A stretch of DNA of 64,000 nt from Gammaproteobacteria bacterium (GCA_028821195.1 JAPPHB010000085.1:245732-309731); one strand, 5' to 3'; numbered from the stretch's first letter, positions 1 through 9,540 are shown. Made by a program: numbers and translations. The notes: generated by a model from the sequence alone, not told the origin.

Positions 1-308
1 TTGAGGATCATCTTCTCCGCGGTCTCGGGCCGCGCCGGCGCCTGCTCCACGTCGAATCCGGCGAGCGAGAGATTGCCGGTCAGGAGCGCGTCGTTGTGGC
101 ACACCTGGCAGTAGCGCTGCACCACGGCGGTGAGGGTGGCCGGCGCGATGGGGGTGTGGGCGAAGTCCGAAACCGGCGCGTGGGAAGCTCCGTCCAACAC
201 GGCCCGGCCCGAGGCCAGACCGACTCCGGTGACCGTGTCGAGGTCCCCGAAGGTTCCCAGTACAACCGATATCAGGCCCAGCAGTCCGACAGTCGTGACG
301 TTTTTCAC
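1..308 (-). CDS. DUF1592-family dihaem protein, cassette 0 (N-terminal part)
   Basis: This is the first ~102 codons of a DUF1592-type secreted protein that continues past the left edge. I chose the GTG at 308 because GGAG lies just upstream and a hydrophobic signal segment (about residues 5-20) follows directly. A CQVCH haem-binding motif falls at residues 67-71, followed by the NDALLTGNLSLAGFDV block seen in every copy in this window. The gene begins 31 bases after the stop of the ankyrin gene of cassette 1, so two cassettes stand head to tail on one strand and may share a transcript. The family is exported and probably redox-active, but its substrate is not known. Confidence 0.8.
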   Translation of the reverse strand, partial: MKNVTTVGLLGLISVVLGTFGDLDTVTGVGLASGRAVLDGASHAPVSDFAHTPIAPATLTAVVQRYCQVCHNDALLTGNLSLAGFDVEQAPARPETAEKMIL

Positions 309-339
309 CGTGCTCCGCCCGTTGGATGCCGCCGCGTCT

Positions 340-2097
340 TCAGCAGGACTGGCAGTTGTTGTTGTTCAGGGAACCGAACGACTCCAGCAGCGCGATCGCA
401 TCCGGGTAGGGTGTGGTGCGCTGGTAGGGCCCGTTGGCCATGTCGGCGGTCGTCTGGCCGATGCGGCTGATCGCCATCACGTCCGCGCCGCGCTCCACCA
501 GGAAGCGGATCATCTCGGTGTCTCCGCGGGAGGCCGCGTGATGCAGCGCGTTGTAGGCGTCGTGGTCGCGCAGGTTGACATCCGCTCCGAGTTCGTCCAC
601 CAGGTAGCGCATCGCTGGCATCCAGCCGTCGGGAGCGTGGCGGTGGGCGTTGGCCGCGAACCCCTGCCCGTAGCCGACCCCGGAGGCGGCGTGAATGGGA
701 TAAATGCCCGGGCCGCCGACCGGCACTGCGGGAATCCCCGACTTGTCCGCGCCCGGATCCTCGTCCCAGGCGATGCGCCGGCGCGCAGGCGGTCGCTGCG
801 TCGGCACGCGGTGGTCGGCCCCGTACGCGACCAGCAGCCGCATCGCTGCGACGTCGGCCGCGTAGGAGGCGCGCCAGAAGGGCGTAGCCCCGATCATGTT
901 GACGCTCAGGATGCTCCCGCCGTACTGGGTGAACCAGAGCCGCTTGGAGAGTCGCGCGTTCGGGTCGGCCCCCGCCCGCAGGAGCGCCTGCATGACCTCC
1001 ATGTGGGTGGCGTTCTGCTGGAGATGGACGTTGGGCTGGGCGTACCCGGTCTTGGGGATCCACTGCTGGTTGATGGTGGCGAAGAGGGGGGTGCCGTTGG
1101 CGTGGTTGGCCAGGTTCGGGTCGGCGCCGCGCTCCAGCAGCGCGAGGACCATGTCGAAGTGGCCGTTCAGGGCGGCGATGAAGATCGGCGTGGTCCCGTC
1201 CGCGCTGACCTGATCGATGTCGGCGCCTGCGTCGAGGAGCGCCTCGACGGCCCCGGCATGGCCCTGGCGCGCCGCGTGCAGCAGCGCGGTCATGCCGCCC
1301 ATGTGCCCTACCTGCTGCCCCATGGAGAGGGGTTTGGGGGCCTCGGGCGGCTTCTCTTCCTCTTCGCCCTCTTCCTTCTGTTCCTGCGCGGCCCGGGCGG
1401 CGAGCTGGGCGTTGATCTGCTGGCGCACCCGGTCCTGTTCGCCGCCGCGGAGGGATTCCTCGAGCTCGACCATGTCCACCACGGTGGTGGCGAGCGACAG
1501 GTCGGCCCCGCCCGCGAGCAGCGCCCGGATCGCTTCCACCCGGTTCTGCGCCGCGGCGAAGATGAGCGGCGTCTGCCGGGCCCTCTCCTCGCGCGCGTCC
1601 ACGTCGGCGCCGTGCTCGATGAGCACGGCAACCGCTTCCGCATCACCCGCGGTGGCCGCCAGGTGCAGCGGGGTGGCGCCGCCGCTGCCGGTACGTGCAG
1701 CCGGGTCACTACCCGCTTCGAGCAGCGCGCGCACCACCGCCCCGTGGCCCGCCCGGCTGGCCAGGTGCAGGGGCGTGTACTCCGCCATGCGGGTCACCGC
1801 CTCCAGGCCGGCGCCCGCGTAGACGAGCATGCGTGCCATCTCCAGGTCGCCGCGGTCGGCCGCCCAGTGAAGCGCGGTCATGCCGTCGCCCTGGGCGGCG
1901 TTTACATCGGCGCCCTGCTGCAGCAGCGCGCGCACCGACCCGTGATCGCCGCGCATGGCCGCGTCCGCGACCGGCGATTCCGGCGGCGTCGCCGCCGAGA
2001 CCAGGAGCGTCAAAGCCAGGGCTGCCACGAGCGCTCCCGCGCCTCCGCTTCTCCCGGCTCCCGCCCTCATTTCCTTTTCGCGCATCCTCTCTCTCAT
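340..2097 (-). CDS. Secreted ankyrin-repeat protein, cassette 1
   Basis: A 585-residue protein with a Sec-type signal peptide (hydrophobic run about residues 22-36) and two blocks of ankyrin repeats, about residues 40-205 and 265 to near the end. They are joined by a linker with a Glu-rich stretch at about 240-250. Typical repeat cores such as GADVNAAQGDGMTALHWAA are visible. The last eight residues, NNNNCQSC, form a CxxC tail shared by all four ankyrin paralogues here. I took the ATG at 2097 because GGAG precedes it at good spacing. It is the third gene of the cassette, 65 bases after the DUF1552 gene. Ankyrin repeats bind proteins; I infer a periplasmic scaffold or partner role for the two upstream products. 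The ligand is unknown. Confidence 0.85.
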   Translation of the reverse strand: MRERMREKEMRAGAGRSGGAGALVAALALTLLVSAATPPESPVADAAMRGDHGSVRALLQQGADVNAAQGDGMTALHWAADRGDLEMARMLVYAGAGLEAVTRMAEYTPLHLASRAGHGAVVRALLEAGSDPAARTGSGGATPLHLAATAGDAEAVAVLIEHGADVDAREERARQTPLIFAAAQNRVEAIRALLAGGADLSLATTVVDMVELEESLRGGEQDRVRQQINAQLAARAAQEQKEEGEEEEKPPEAPKPLSMGQQVGHMGGMTALLHAARQGHAGAVEALLDAGADIDQVSADGTTPIFIAALNGHFDMVLALLERGADPNLANHANGTPLFATINQQWIPKTGYAQPNVHLQQNATHMEVMQALLRAGADPNARLSKRLWFTQYGGSILSVNMIGATPFWRASYAADVAAMRLLVAYGADHRVPTQRPPARRRIAWDEDPGADKSGIPAVPVGGPGIYPIHAASGVGYGQGFAANAHRHAPDGWMPAMRYLVDELGADVNLRDHDAYNALHHAASRGDTEMIRFLVERGADVMAISRIGQTTADMANGPYQRTTPYPDAIALLESFGSLNNNNCQSC

Positions 2098-2162
2098 CTG
2101 CTCTCCAGTGTGCGCGTCATATCCTCGAATTCGTGAGTCTCGGCGATCGCCCTGGTGTGCGC

Positions 2163-3590
2163 CTATCGGCTGGAGCTGCTTGCGTCGGCGGCCGCCACCG
2201 CGGGCAGCGACAGCGCGAACTCGCCGGTGCTGTCGCCGAAGTCCTCCAGGTCGTCAAGCCCCAGCTTGTGCAGCATGGTGAGCATCACGTTGGCCATGGG
2301 TGTGTCGTCCGGGGCGTGCAGGTGCAGGTTGCCCTCGAGCTGACCGTTGGCCTTGCCGGCGAGGAACATGGGCACCCGCCGGTGGTTGTGGACGTTGGGG
2401 TCGCCCATGGGCGATCCGTACAGCACCATGCTGCGGTCGAGCAGGCTCGCGTCCCCGTCCATCGACTCGTCCATCTTCTCCAGCAGGTACAGCATCTGAC
2501 CCGTGAAGAACTCGTTGAACTGCTGGAACTTGAGGATCTCCTCGTGGTTGTTGCCGTGGTGCGACGTCGGGTGGAACGGCAGATCCAGCCCGCTCTCGGG
2601 ATACACCCGGTTGGTGGCGTCGCGCGACAGCTTGAGGGTGAAGACCCGGGTCATGTCGGTCTGGAAGGCCAGCACCTGCAGGTCGAACATGAGCTGCAGA
2701 TGCTCGGTGAAGGAGTCGGGGACGCCCGCCGGGGCTTCCGGCAGGGCCCGCTCCTGGCCGCTCGCGTTCTGCTCCTCGATCATCTGAATGCGCCGCTCGA
2801 GCTCGCGCACGTTGTCGAGGTATTGCTCCAGCCGCACCCGATCCTCCCCGGCCAGCACCATCCTGAGCTCGGCCACCTCTCCCGCGATCCAGTCCAGAAT
2901 GCTGCGGTTGGCCCGGCGCCGCTCGGCGCGCGCCTCGGGGGTGCCGCCCGCTCCGAAGAGCATGTCGAAGGCGACCCGCGGATCGCGGATCATCGGCAGC
3001 GGCTCAGTGGGGGAGGCCCAGCTCAGGGTGTCGGTGTACACGCAGGCGTAGCCATAGGCGCACCCGCCCGCCTGATCCACGTTCTCGATGCACAGCTGCA
3101 TCGACGGGATCGGCGTCTCCTGGCCGAAGCGCTGCGCGTACAACTGATCCATCGAGGTCCCCACGAAGACGTCCGATCCCTCGGTCTGCTTCGCGTGCGC
3201 CTGGGTGAGGAAGGTCGCGCTCGAGCGGAAGTGGTCGCCGCCGATCTCGGGCGCGGTGTAGGCGTCCGCCATGCGCACGTCCGTGTTGCTCACGATCGTC
3301 AGGTAGTCCTGGAAGGGCGCGAGCGACTTCATGGCCGTGGGGCTCAGGTCGAAGTCCCGGCCGGTCTTCGCGGGCGACCACAGGTTCTGGGTCGCTCCCC
3401 ACTCCGTGCACCCGGAGGCGCCGTGCACGATCTCGATGGCGATGAAGCGGGTCTGCTCCAGGTCCGCCGAGGCTCGTGCCCATCCCGCGCCCGCGGGCAC
3501 CATGGCGTCCAGGAAGGGAAGCGCGAGAGATCCGCCCATCCCGCGCAGGAAGGTACGCCGGTGGATGTGTTTGCCGGTGAGGAAGTTCAT
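2163..3590 (-). CDS. DUF1552 Tat-exported protein, cassette 1
   Basis: A 475-residue DUF1552 protein. The N-terminus carries a twin-arginine motif (RRTFLRG, residues 11-17) and a hydrophobic stretch ending near ALPFLDAM, so it should be exported folded, perhaps with a cofactor or metal. Family blocks visible are SMQLCIENVDQAGGCAYGYAC with three cysteines (about 167, 177, 183), SHHG (343-346), YGSPMGD and HNHRR. The start at 3590 has GGGAGG upstream; the longer frame has no supporting sequence. It lies 31 bases downstream of the DUF1592 gene. DUF1552 genes habitually neighbour DUF1592 genes, but no reaction is established. The fold may be alkaline-phosphatase-like, which I hold as an inference only. 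Confidence 0.88.
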   Translation of the reverse strand: MNFLTGKHIHRRTFLRGMGGSLALPFLDAMVPAGAGWARASADLEQTRFIAIEIVHGASGCTEWGATQNLWSPAKTGRDFDLSPTAMKSLAPFQDYLTIVSNTDVRMADAYTAPEIGGDHFRSSATFLTQAHAKQTEGSDVFVGTSMDQLYAQRFGQETPIPSMQLCIENVDQAGGCAYGYACVYTDTLSWASPTEPLPMIRDPRVAFDMLFGAGGTPEARAERRRANRSILDWIAGEVAELRMVLAGEDRVRLEQYLDNVRELERRIQMIEEQNASGQERALPEAPAGVPDSFTEHLQLMFDLQVLAFQTDMTRVFTLKLSRDATNRVYPESGLDLPFHPTSHHGNNHEEILKFQQFNEFFTGQMLYLLEKMDESMDGDASLLDRSMVLYGSPMGDPNVHNHRRVPMFLAGKANGQLEGNLHLHAPDDTPMANVMLTMLHKLGLDDLEDFGDSTGEFALSLPAVAAADASSSSR

Positions 3591-3621
3591 CAGTTTGCCT
3601 CCCAGGACGTTCAGCCCTTCT

Positions 3622-6048
3622 TCAGTTGGATGACGTCTCCTCCGTGAGGAGCGCATCCGTACGCTTCATGGAGAATGCGTCGCTCTGGACCACGCCCAGT
3701 ATGAACGACGACATCCGGTAGTCGTTGGCCTCCGCCTCGCGCGTGATCTCGCGGATCGCAGGCTGGTCGTAGTGCATGACGCGGCGCCCGAGCGCGTACG
3801 CCATCAGGTTCTTGGCAAAGGCGCGCACGATCGGGATGGGGCGCTTGAGGAGCACGTCGCGCAGATCGCCCGGGCTCGCCACGGTGGTTCCGTCGTAGAA
3901 GGTGCCGCGGGTGTCGAGCGGCCTCCCGTACTCACGCACCCGCCACTCCCCGGTCACGTCGAAGTTGTCGAGCGCCAGGCCGATGGGATCCATGAACTGG
4001 TGGCAGGCCTGGCACACCGGGCTGGCGCGGTGCTTCTCCATGCGCTCGCGCGTGGTCAGGACCTTGCCTTCCTCCGTGCCCTCGGTGGCCTCAAGGGCGG
4101 GGACGTCGGGCGGAGGCGGCGGAGGCGGGGAGTCCAGAAGCACTTCCATGACCCACTTGCCCCGGAGCACGGGCGACGTGCGGTTCGCCATCGAGGTGAG
4201 CATGAGGATGCTGCCCTGCCCGAGGAGCCCGCTGCGGCGGTCGTCCGGGTACGCGACGCGCCGGAAGCTGTTGCCTGCGACATCGGGGATGCCGTAGTGG
4301 GCAGCGAGCCGCTCGTTCACGAAGGTGTAGTCCGCGGTGAGGATTTCGAGCAGGCTGCGGTCCTCCTGCACGAGATTCTGGAAGAAGAGTTCCGTCTCGC
4401 GCCTCATCGCGTCCGACAGCGTCAGATCGAAGTACGGGAAGGTGTAGATGTCCGGCGCCACCTTGTCCAGGTCCTGCAGCCGCAGCCACTGCGACGCGAA
4501 GCGGGTCGACAGCGCTTCGGAGCGGGGATCCGCCAGCATGCGCTGCACTTGTCGCTCGAGTTCATCTTCGTCGTCGAGCCTCCCGCGGCGGGCTGCCTCC
4601 ATCAGCTCGTCATCCGGAGGAGAGCCCCAGAGGAAGAAGGACAGCCGCGAGGCGACGGCGGCCCCGTCGAGCTCGTATTGCTCGCCGGCGCGCGTCCCCG
4701 AGGGCGGCTCCTCGAAGCGGAAGACGAAGTGCGGGCTGGCCAGGAGCGCCTGAAGCGCGAAGCGAATGCCGCGTTCGAAACCTCCCTCATCGGCTCCGAT
4801 CTCGTAGAAGGCCATCAGGTCGGCGATGTCGCTGTCGGTGGCGGGACGCCGGTAGGCGTCGGTGGCCAGGCGCGAGAAGATGTCGCGGGCGCACGTGGGC
4901 GCCTCTTCGGGAGAGGTTGGACGGCAACTGAAGATCTTCTGCCGGCTCGGCGTCTCCGATACGCCCGTAACGTTGTTGGGGCCACGCACCGCGAACTCGC
5001 GCAGGTGCGGCACCGTGGTGAGCGCCAGGTCGGGCCAGCCGCTGTTGACGGCGCGGCCGAGCGGCGCGCGCACTTCCTCCACCGGCCCCTCGAAGGTCCT
5101 GACGAACGAGGCGGAAACGCTGCGGGGACCGGCGCGCACGAAGATGGGGTCGGTGACCATCTCCCGGCCCTGCTGCTCGTTCTCCGTTCCTCCGCGCAGG
5201 TTCACGTCCAGGAGGGCCACCCGCTCGCCGTCGAAGGAGACCTCGATCTTCTCGCCGGCCGCCCTGCCGCCCACGCCGTGGAACTGCATCCAGAACACGT
5301 ATTCCCCGTCCGCCGGGAAGGTGTGGTTGATGGCGATGCCGCCGCGCGAGCCGTAGGGCGTGCCCTCCACGTGGACGAGCTGCGACGCGCGCTTCTCGAC
5401 CTTGTAGGCCACCTCCCGCGGCGAGGCTTCACGGTCCCCGATCGCCAGGCGGCTGATCTCGCTTGCAGCGTTGAGGTACGCCTCGAGCAGCGTCGGCGAG
5501 AGCATCTGCACGTCGGCGATGTTGTCGAAGTTGGCGCTCTTGGTGTCCAGGGGCAGGTACTCGCCGGCGTCGACGTCGAGGCCGAGCAGATCCTTCACCG
5601 ACTGCGCGTATTCCGCCCGGTTGAGGCGCTGGAAGGTGCGTCCCCCGGGGTTGGGGTTGCGGCGCGCGGCATCGTCTATGGTGTTCTCGAGCGTCTCGGC
5701 CAGGGCCAGCAGGGTGTCGCCGGCGGGACGGGGCATCCCGGGCGGGGGCATCATGCCGGCACGCAGCTTGCGGATCATGCGCTCGGCCGTCTCGGCCTTC
5801 TGCGCGGCCGCCTCAACCTGGAAGCCCGACAGGGTCATGTTGCCGGTCAGGAGCGCGTCGTTATGGCAGACCTGGCAGTACCGGGCCACAACCTCGGTGA
5901 GGGTGGCGGCGGGGAGGTCGGAGTCGGCGGCCGCGTGGTCCGCGGGTGGTGCCGGAGCGGGAGGGGCGTCCGTGAACAAGCCGCTTCCGCTCGCCCCGAT
6001 CATCAGGGCGACGCCCAGGACGGCCGTGGCGCCAGAGAGTGCATTCAT
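3622..6048 (-). CDS. DUF1592/DUF1588 dihaem secreted protein, cassette 1
   Basis: An 808-residue exported protein. In order: signal segment (about 5-25); planctomycete-type cytochrome c motif CQVCH (58-62); DUF1587 beginning at FQRLNRAEY (about 138); a beta-rich possible carbohydrate-binding region (about 220-330); DUF1595 with DAYRRP; DUF1592 with ASRLSFFLWG and FASQWLRLQDLD; DUF1588 with SPVLRGKWVMEVLL, a run of prolines and a second haem motif CQACH (679-683); and DUF1585 at the C-terminus (NLMAYALGRRV). The start at 6048 has GGAGG seven bases upstream; the longer open frame (to 6327) overlaps the divergent promoter region. It is the first gene of the cassette. I infer a periplasmic or surface c-type cytochrome with unknown substrate. 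Confidence 0.88.
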   Translation of the reverse strand: MNALSGATAVLGVALMIGASGSGLFTDAPPAPAPPADHAAADSDLPAATLTEVVARYCQVCHNDALLTGNMTLSGFQVEAAAQKAETAERMIRKLRAGMMPPPGMPRPAGDTLLALAETLENTIDDAARRNPNPGGRTFQRLNRAEYAQSVKDLLGLDVDAGEYLPLDTKSANFDNIADVQMLSPTLLEAYLNAASEISRLAIGDREASPREVAYKVEKRASQLVHVEGTPYGSRGGIAINHTFPADGEYVFWMQFHGVGGRAAGEKIEVSFDGERVALLDVNLRGGTENEQQGREMVTDPIFVRAGPRSVSASFVRTFEGPVEEVRAPLGRAVNSGWPDLALTTVPHLREFAVRGPNNVTGVSETPSRQKIFSCRPTSPEEAPTCARDIFSRLATDAYRRPATDSDIADLMAFYEIGADEGGFERGIRFALQALLASPHFVFRFEEPPSGTRAGEQYELDGAAVASRLSFFLWGSPPDDELMEAARRGRLDDEDELERQVQRMLADPRSEALSTRFASQWLRLQDLDKVAPDIYTFPYFDLTLSDAMRRETELFFQNLVQEDRSLLEILTADYTFVNERLAAHYGIPDVAGNSFRRVAYPDDRRSGLLGQGSILMLTSMANRTSPVLRGKWVMEVLLDSPPPPPPPDVPALEATEGTEEGKVLTTRERMEKHRASPVCQACHQFMDPIGLALDNFDVTGEWRVREYGRPLDTRGTFYDGTTVASPGDLRDVLLKRPIPIVRAFAKNLMAYALGRRVMHYDQPAIREITREAEANDYRMSSFILGVVQSDAFSMKRTDALLTEETSSN

Positions 6049-6232
6049 TCCGTGGCCTCCGGATCGCGGACATGCGCCACCACGCCGGCCCGCCCGGACG
6101 ACACAAACCACCCAGTCGGACCGGCCTGATCTCGCAGGTCGGAGATGCAGACAATTTCCTACGACTAACATAGGTTTCCACAGGTGGGTTCGCCACCACG
6201 CGCGGGCCTGAAAACAGAGAGGCGGGTTCAGG

Positions 6233-6613
6233 ATGTTCAGCCAATTCGTTCGCAAATCGTGCGCGTGTGCGCTTCTCCTCGTCTCGTGCCTCAACCCGCC
6301 CCTGGAGCCACAGCCGCTGACGGTCACCCTGACCGCGAGCCAGGAGAGCGCGGCCGTGGGCCAGGAGATCCGCTTCCGCTACGAGTCGCGGGGCACAAAC
6401 CTGTCCCAGACCGTGGTGGAATACGGCACGGGCGACATGGAGACCATCCCGTTCCTCTACACCGGCGGCGCACCCGTCAACATCAACTCGCAGGCCGGGC
6501 ACTTCGACTACGCCTACGAGGAGCCGGGCACCTACGTCGCGCGCGCGACGGTGTCCACGGTGGCGGGTGACTCGCAATCCGCCACGGTGACGGTGATGAT
6601 CAGCGGCTCGTGA
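6233..6613 (+). CDS. Small PKD-like lipoprotein
   Basis: A 126-residue protein with a short positively charged N-terminus and a lipobox (LVSC, Cys19). The remainder is one beta-sandwich: LTVTLTASQESAAVGQEIRFRYE, then a central YGTGD, and a closing YEEPGTYVARATVSTVAG, which is the pattern of a PKD or other Ig-like domain. I expect anchoring in the envelope and a structural or adhesive role; no enzyme motif is seen. It is divergent from cassette 1 across 184 bases and overlaps the start of the next gene, so the two are translationally linked. Confidence 0.6.
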   Translation: MFSQFVRKSCACALLLVSCLNPPLEPQPLTVTLTASQESAAVGQEIRFRYESRGTNLSQTVVEYGTGDMETIPFLYTGGAPVNINSQAGHFDYAYEEPGTYVARATVSTVAGDSQSATVTVMISGS

Positions 6614-7515
6614 TGTGCAACCGCCCTCGCACATCCCCTGACTCCCGTTCCCGGGCCCGGGGGGACTTGCTCGTCGCGGCCTGCGTGACGGCCATGGCCC
6701 TGCCGGGAAGCGCCACAGAGGCGGGTGCCCAGTGGGTCGAGCCGCCCGGCCGAGGCTGGATGGACATCTCGGTGTTTCACCTGGACACGCGAGACGCCTT
6801 CCACTCCGACGGCGACATCCGGGCCTTCGACCCGTTCACCCAGGGGCACGCCGTAAGCACGTCCGCGTTCGCCACGGTTGCGTTGGGGCTGGTTTCCGGT
6901 CTGGACGCCTGGGTGCAGGTGCCCTTCCAGCGCCTGCGCTTCGACGACCTGGGCGGCGACCGGCTGCGCACGGGCATCGGTGACACGCGCTTCTACCTGC
7001 GCGTACAGCCCGGCCGCTACCTGGGCAGCGGGTTCCCGCTGGCGATCCGGGGCGGGGCGAAGGTGCCCGTGGGTGATTTCGCCGTGGACGCGGAGATCAT
7101 TCCGCTTGGGGACGGACAGAGAGACTGGGAGCTGGTCGTCGAGCTGGGCCACTCCTTCTACCCCGTCCCCGCATATGTGAGCGCCTGGATCGGCAACCGG
7201 TGGCGGGAGGAGAACCTGGAGTCGCGGAGGGATTTCGGCGACGAAGTGTTCTTCCTGCTCTCTGGAGGAATCGAGTTCGGGCGCCTGGGGACGAGCCTCA
7301 TCGTCGAGGGCTGGGATGGCGGGGTCCCGGTCATCGAAGGGCTCTCGATCGCCACGGCGTCCCGCTCGCTGCTGCGGCTCACGCCCCACCTGAGCTACAG
7401 CCTGGGGGCGGGCTCGGCGAAGGCCGGAGTCCAGATTCCTCTGCGCGGTACCAACCTGCCCGCTGGCAACACGCTGGTGATCGGCTATTTTATAAGGTTG
7501 CGGGCGGGGACCTGA
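6613..7515 (+). CDS. Outer-membrane beta-barrel protein, copy 1
   Basis: About 300 residues with a long signal peptide (hydrophobic LLVAACVTAMALPG, cleavage near GAQ) followed by alternating amphipathic strands. Visible blocks include GDTRFYLRVQP, GAKVPVGDF, IIPLGDGQRDWE, LGHSFYP and a C-terminal strand ending YFIRLRAG. The pattern resembles the 'transporter / phenol-degradation MetA-like' barrel group, but the substrate cannot be read from sequence. The ATG at 6613 shares a base with the previous stop (TGATG); a GTG at 6610 is an alternative. It is followed by a close paralogue, so this is a tandem duplication. Confidence 0.6.
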   Translation: MCNRPRTSPDSRSRARGDLLVAACVTAMALPGSATEAGAQWVEPPGRGWMDISVFHLDTRDAFHSDGDIRAFDPFTQGHAVSTSAFATVALGLVSGLDAWVQVPFQRLRFDDLGGDRLRTGIGDTRFYLRVQPGRYLGSGFPLAIRGGAKVPVGDFAVDAEIIPLGDGQRDWELVVELGHSFYPVPAYVSAWIGNRWREENLESRRDFGDEVFFLLSGGIEFGRLGTSLIVEGWDGGVPVIEGLSIATASRSLLRLTPHLSYSLGAGSAKAGVQIPLRGTNLPAGNTLVIGYFIRLRAGT

Positions 7516-7559
7516 CCCCGTCGAGCCCTTATTCCTGACATAGCGCGGCACGATAGGCA

Positions 7560-8417
7560 ATGAACCAATCGAGACAAGCCCCGGTCCTCCATCGCGGACT
7601 CGCTCTGACGATACTTACGCTCTCGCTCCTGGCCTCGCCGGGATACGGGCAGTGGATCGAACCCGAGCGCCAGGGGTGGGCCTCGTTCGCCATGTACTAT
7701 CTCGACACCCGCGAGGAATTCAGCCCCACGGGCGAAGTCCGCAGCATCCTTCTGGACGGTCACGCGCAGACCGCTTCCTCCTTCCTGACTCTCGCGATGG
7801 GAATCGCCCCCGGGGTGGACATCTGGGTGCAGCCGTCCTACCACCGCCTCGAGTTCGCCGACCTCGTAGGCACCCGCACTTCGTGGGGGTTCGGCGATAC
7901 CCGCGTGTTCGTGCGCACGGCTCCGCTGCGGCTTCTGGGCAGCGACTTCCCCTTCGCGATCCGCGCAGGCACCAAGCTTCCAACCGATTTCGATTCCGGC
8001 ACCGATATCATCCCCCTGGGAGACGGGCAGCGCGACTGGGAAGTGATGGGGGAGGTGGGGCACTCCTTCTGGCCCCGGCCCTTCTACCTGCAGGCGTGGG
8101 CCGGATACCGGTGGCGCGAGGCGAAGGAGGACGGAGGCGACTTCGGCAACGAGCGCTTCTTCAACGTGAGCCTGGGCGGCGGCGGGGAGCCGCTTGGCTT
8201 CAAGATCCAGTTCGAGGGGTGGTACGGCGGGGCGTTCACAGCCCCGGGACTTGGGGGGGCGGGACTGAAGCGCGAGATGGTGCGGCTATACCCCTCGCTG
8301 CTGGTGACCGCGGGTCCCGGGCAGGTGGAACTGGGTTCCCGGCTGCCCCTGTCGGGTCAGAACCTCGCCACCGGGCCCGAAATCGTGGTCGGCTACTTCA
8401 CCCGCCTTTCGATCTAG
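7560..8417 (+). CDS. Outer-membrane beta-barrel protein, copy 2
   Basis: A 285-residue paralogue of the preceding gene. It has a signal peptide ending around GYGQ, then the same series of landmarks: YYLDTREEF, GDTRVFVRTAP, GTKLPTDFDSG, IIPLGDGQRDWE, VGHSFWP, and a terminal strand YFTRLSI ending in a hydrophobic residue. This is what outer-membrane barrels show. The shared IIPLGDGQRDWE block at the same position in both proteins supports duplication. The start codon follows a weak AGG-like site. It converges on msrP with only 13 bases between the stop codons. Function beyond a porin or transporter-like barrel is not visible. Confidence 0.6.
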   Translation: MNQSRQAPVLHRGLALTILTLSLLASPGYGQWIEPERQGWASFAMYYLDTREEFSPTGEVRSILLDGHAQTASSFLTLAMGIAPGVDIWVQPSYHRLEFADLVGTRTSWGFGDTRVFVRTAPLRLLGSDFPFAIRAGTKLPTDFDSGTDIIPLGDGQRDWEVMGEVGHSFWPRPFYLQAWAGYRWREAKEDGGDFGNERFFNVSLGGGGEPLGFKIQFEGWYGGAFTAPGLGGAGLKREMVRLYPSLLVTAGPGQVELGSRLPLSGQNLATGPEIVVGYFTRLSI

Positions 8418-8430
8418 GCTGGCCGCCGAG

Positions 8431-9540
8431 TCAGCTCAGATAGGTCAGAAGTTCCGGGTCGTACAGGTCGCCGACGAACTCGCTGTACCCATTGAAGAGC
8501 AGTGTTGGTTGCTGCTCACCGCCGGTGGTGGCATATAACTGCCTTTCCTCGGCCTGCGACCAGCGCGGATGGGGCACGTCCGGGTTGACGTTCGAATAGA
8601 ACCCGTACTCCGTCGACGCATAGTCCGACCAGAAAGTGGGCGGAATGGTGTCGGTGAACTCGATTTCGAGGATGCCCTTGATGCTCTTGAAACCGTACTT
8701 CCACGGAAGCGCGAGCCGCAGCGGAGCTCCGTTCTGCTTGGGCAGGGGCTCGCCGTAGGCACCCGTGACCACGAAGGCGAGCTCGTTCATGGCTTCGTCC
8801 AGCCGCAAGCCTTCGTAGTAGGGCCAGGGCCACTGCGAGCCACTCTCCTGTCCGCGCGCCTGCTCGGGCCGGTGGAAGCTGCGGAAGGCGACGTACTGCG
8901 CGGAAGACTGGGGCTCGGCCAGCTCGATCAGCTTGCTCAGCGGATAGCCGATCCAGGGAACCGTGATCGACCACGCCTCCACGCACCGCAACCGGTAGAG
9001 CCTTTCCTCGATCCCGAATCTGGCCTCGAGCGCGTCGACGTCCCAGGTACCCGGGGCGTTGCAGAGCCCGGAGAAGGTCACCGTCCAGGGGCGCATCCGG
9101 AACGGTCCCGTCAGCCGCCACACATTCGTCTTGGTCGTCGTGAACTCGTAGTAGTTGTTGTACGTCGACGTGACCCTGCGTTCGGTGGTCGCCCGTGAGC
9201 CAACATCATACCTGATGTTCCGCTCGGGCGGATACAGGTCGGCGTTGGGAGAAGCGCAGATGGTATGCAGCGGGTCTCGCGGCGGATCGTCGTCGCACGT
9301 GGCGGCGTTCGCATCCGGCGGGGTTACGGGCTGAGTGGGATCCGTGGGATCCGGCGGCGGATCCGGTTCGACGGGATCTTCTTCGTTCGCGATGAACCTG
9401 GAGCCGCACGCGGCGGACCCCAGCGCGGCAACCCCGATGCCCATTGCACGCACGAATTCGCGACGCCGCAGATACACCCCGTGGGGCGTTGCCTCGGATT
9501 CCGGGATTCGCCACCCGGGCGGAATGATGATGTTCGCCAT
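8431..9540 (-). CDS. msrP: Protein-methionine-sulfoxide reductase catalytic subunit MsrP (YedY-like)
   Basis: A 369-residue molybdopterin enzyme that repairs oxidised methionines in periplasmic proteins. The twin-arginine region RRREFVRAMG (about 25-34) fits Tat export. The molybdenum-binding cysteine is in LYRLRCVEAW (Cys186), followed by the family block TVPWIGYPLSKLIEL; later blocks YEGLRLDEAMNELAF, LPWKYGFKSIKGI and the C-terminal NGYSEFVGDLY also match YedY. Between the Tat signal and the catalytic domain is an unusual Pro/Asp-rich linker (about residues 55-90). No msrQ haem-membrane partner gene lies next to it. It is the third gene after a TonB receptor and a lipoprotein, 69 bases downstream of the latter. 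Confidence 0.9.
   Translation of the reverse strand: MANIIIPPGWRIPESEATPHGVYLRRREFVRAMGIGVAALGSAACGSRFIANEEDPVEPDPPPDPTDPTQPVTPPDANAATCDDDPPRDPLHTICASPNADLYPPERNIRYDVGSRATTERRVTSTYNNYYEFTTTKTNVWRLTGPFRMRPWTVTFSGLCNAPGTWDVDALEARFGIEERLYRLRCVEAWSITVPWIGYPLSKLIELAEPQSSAQYVAFRSFHRPEQARGQESGSQWPWPYYEGLRLDEAMNELAFVVTGAYGEPLPKQNGAPLRLALPWKYGFKSIKGILEIEFTDTIPPTFWSDYASTEYGFYSNVNPDVPHPRWSQAEERQLYATTGGEQQPTLLFNGYSEFVGDLYDPELLTYLS

Noticed and set aside
3772..6129. A 785-codon plus-strand frame opposite DUF1592 of cassette 1
   Set aside because: Antisense to a well-supported gene, with no recognisable domain.
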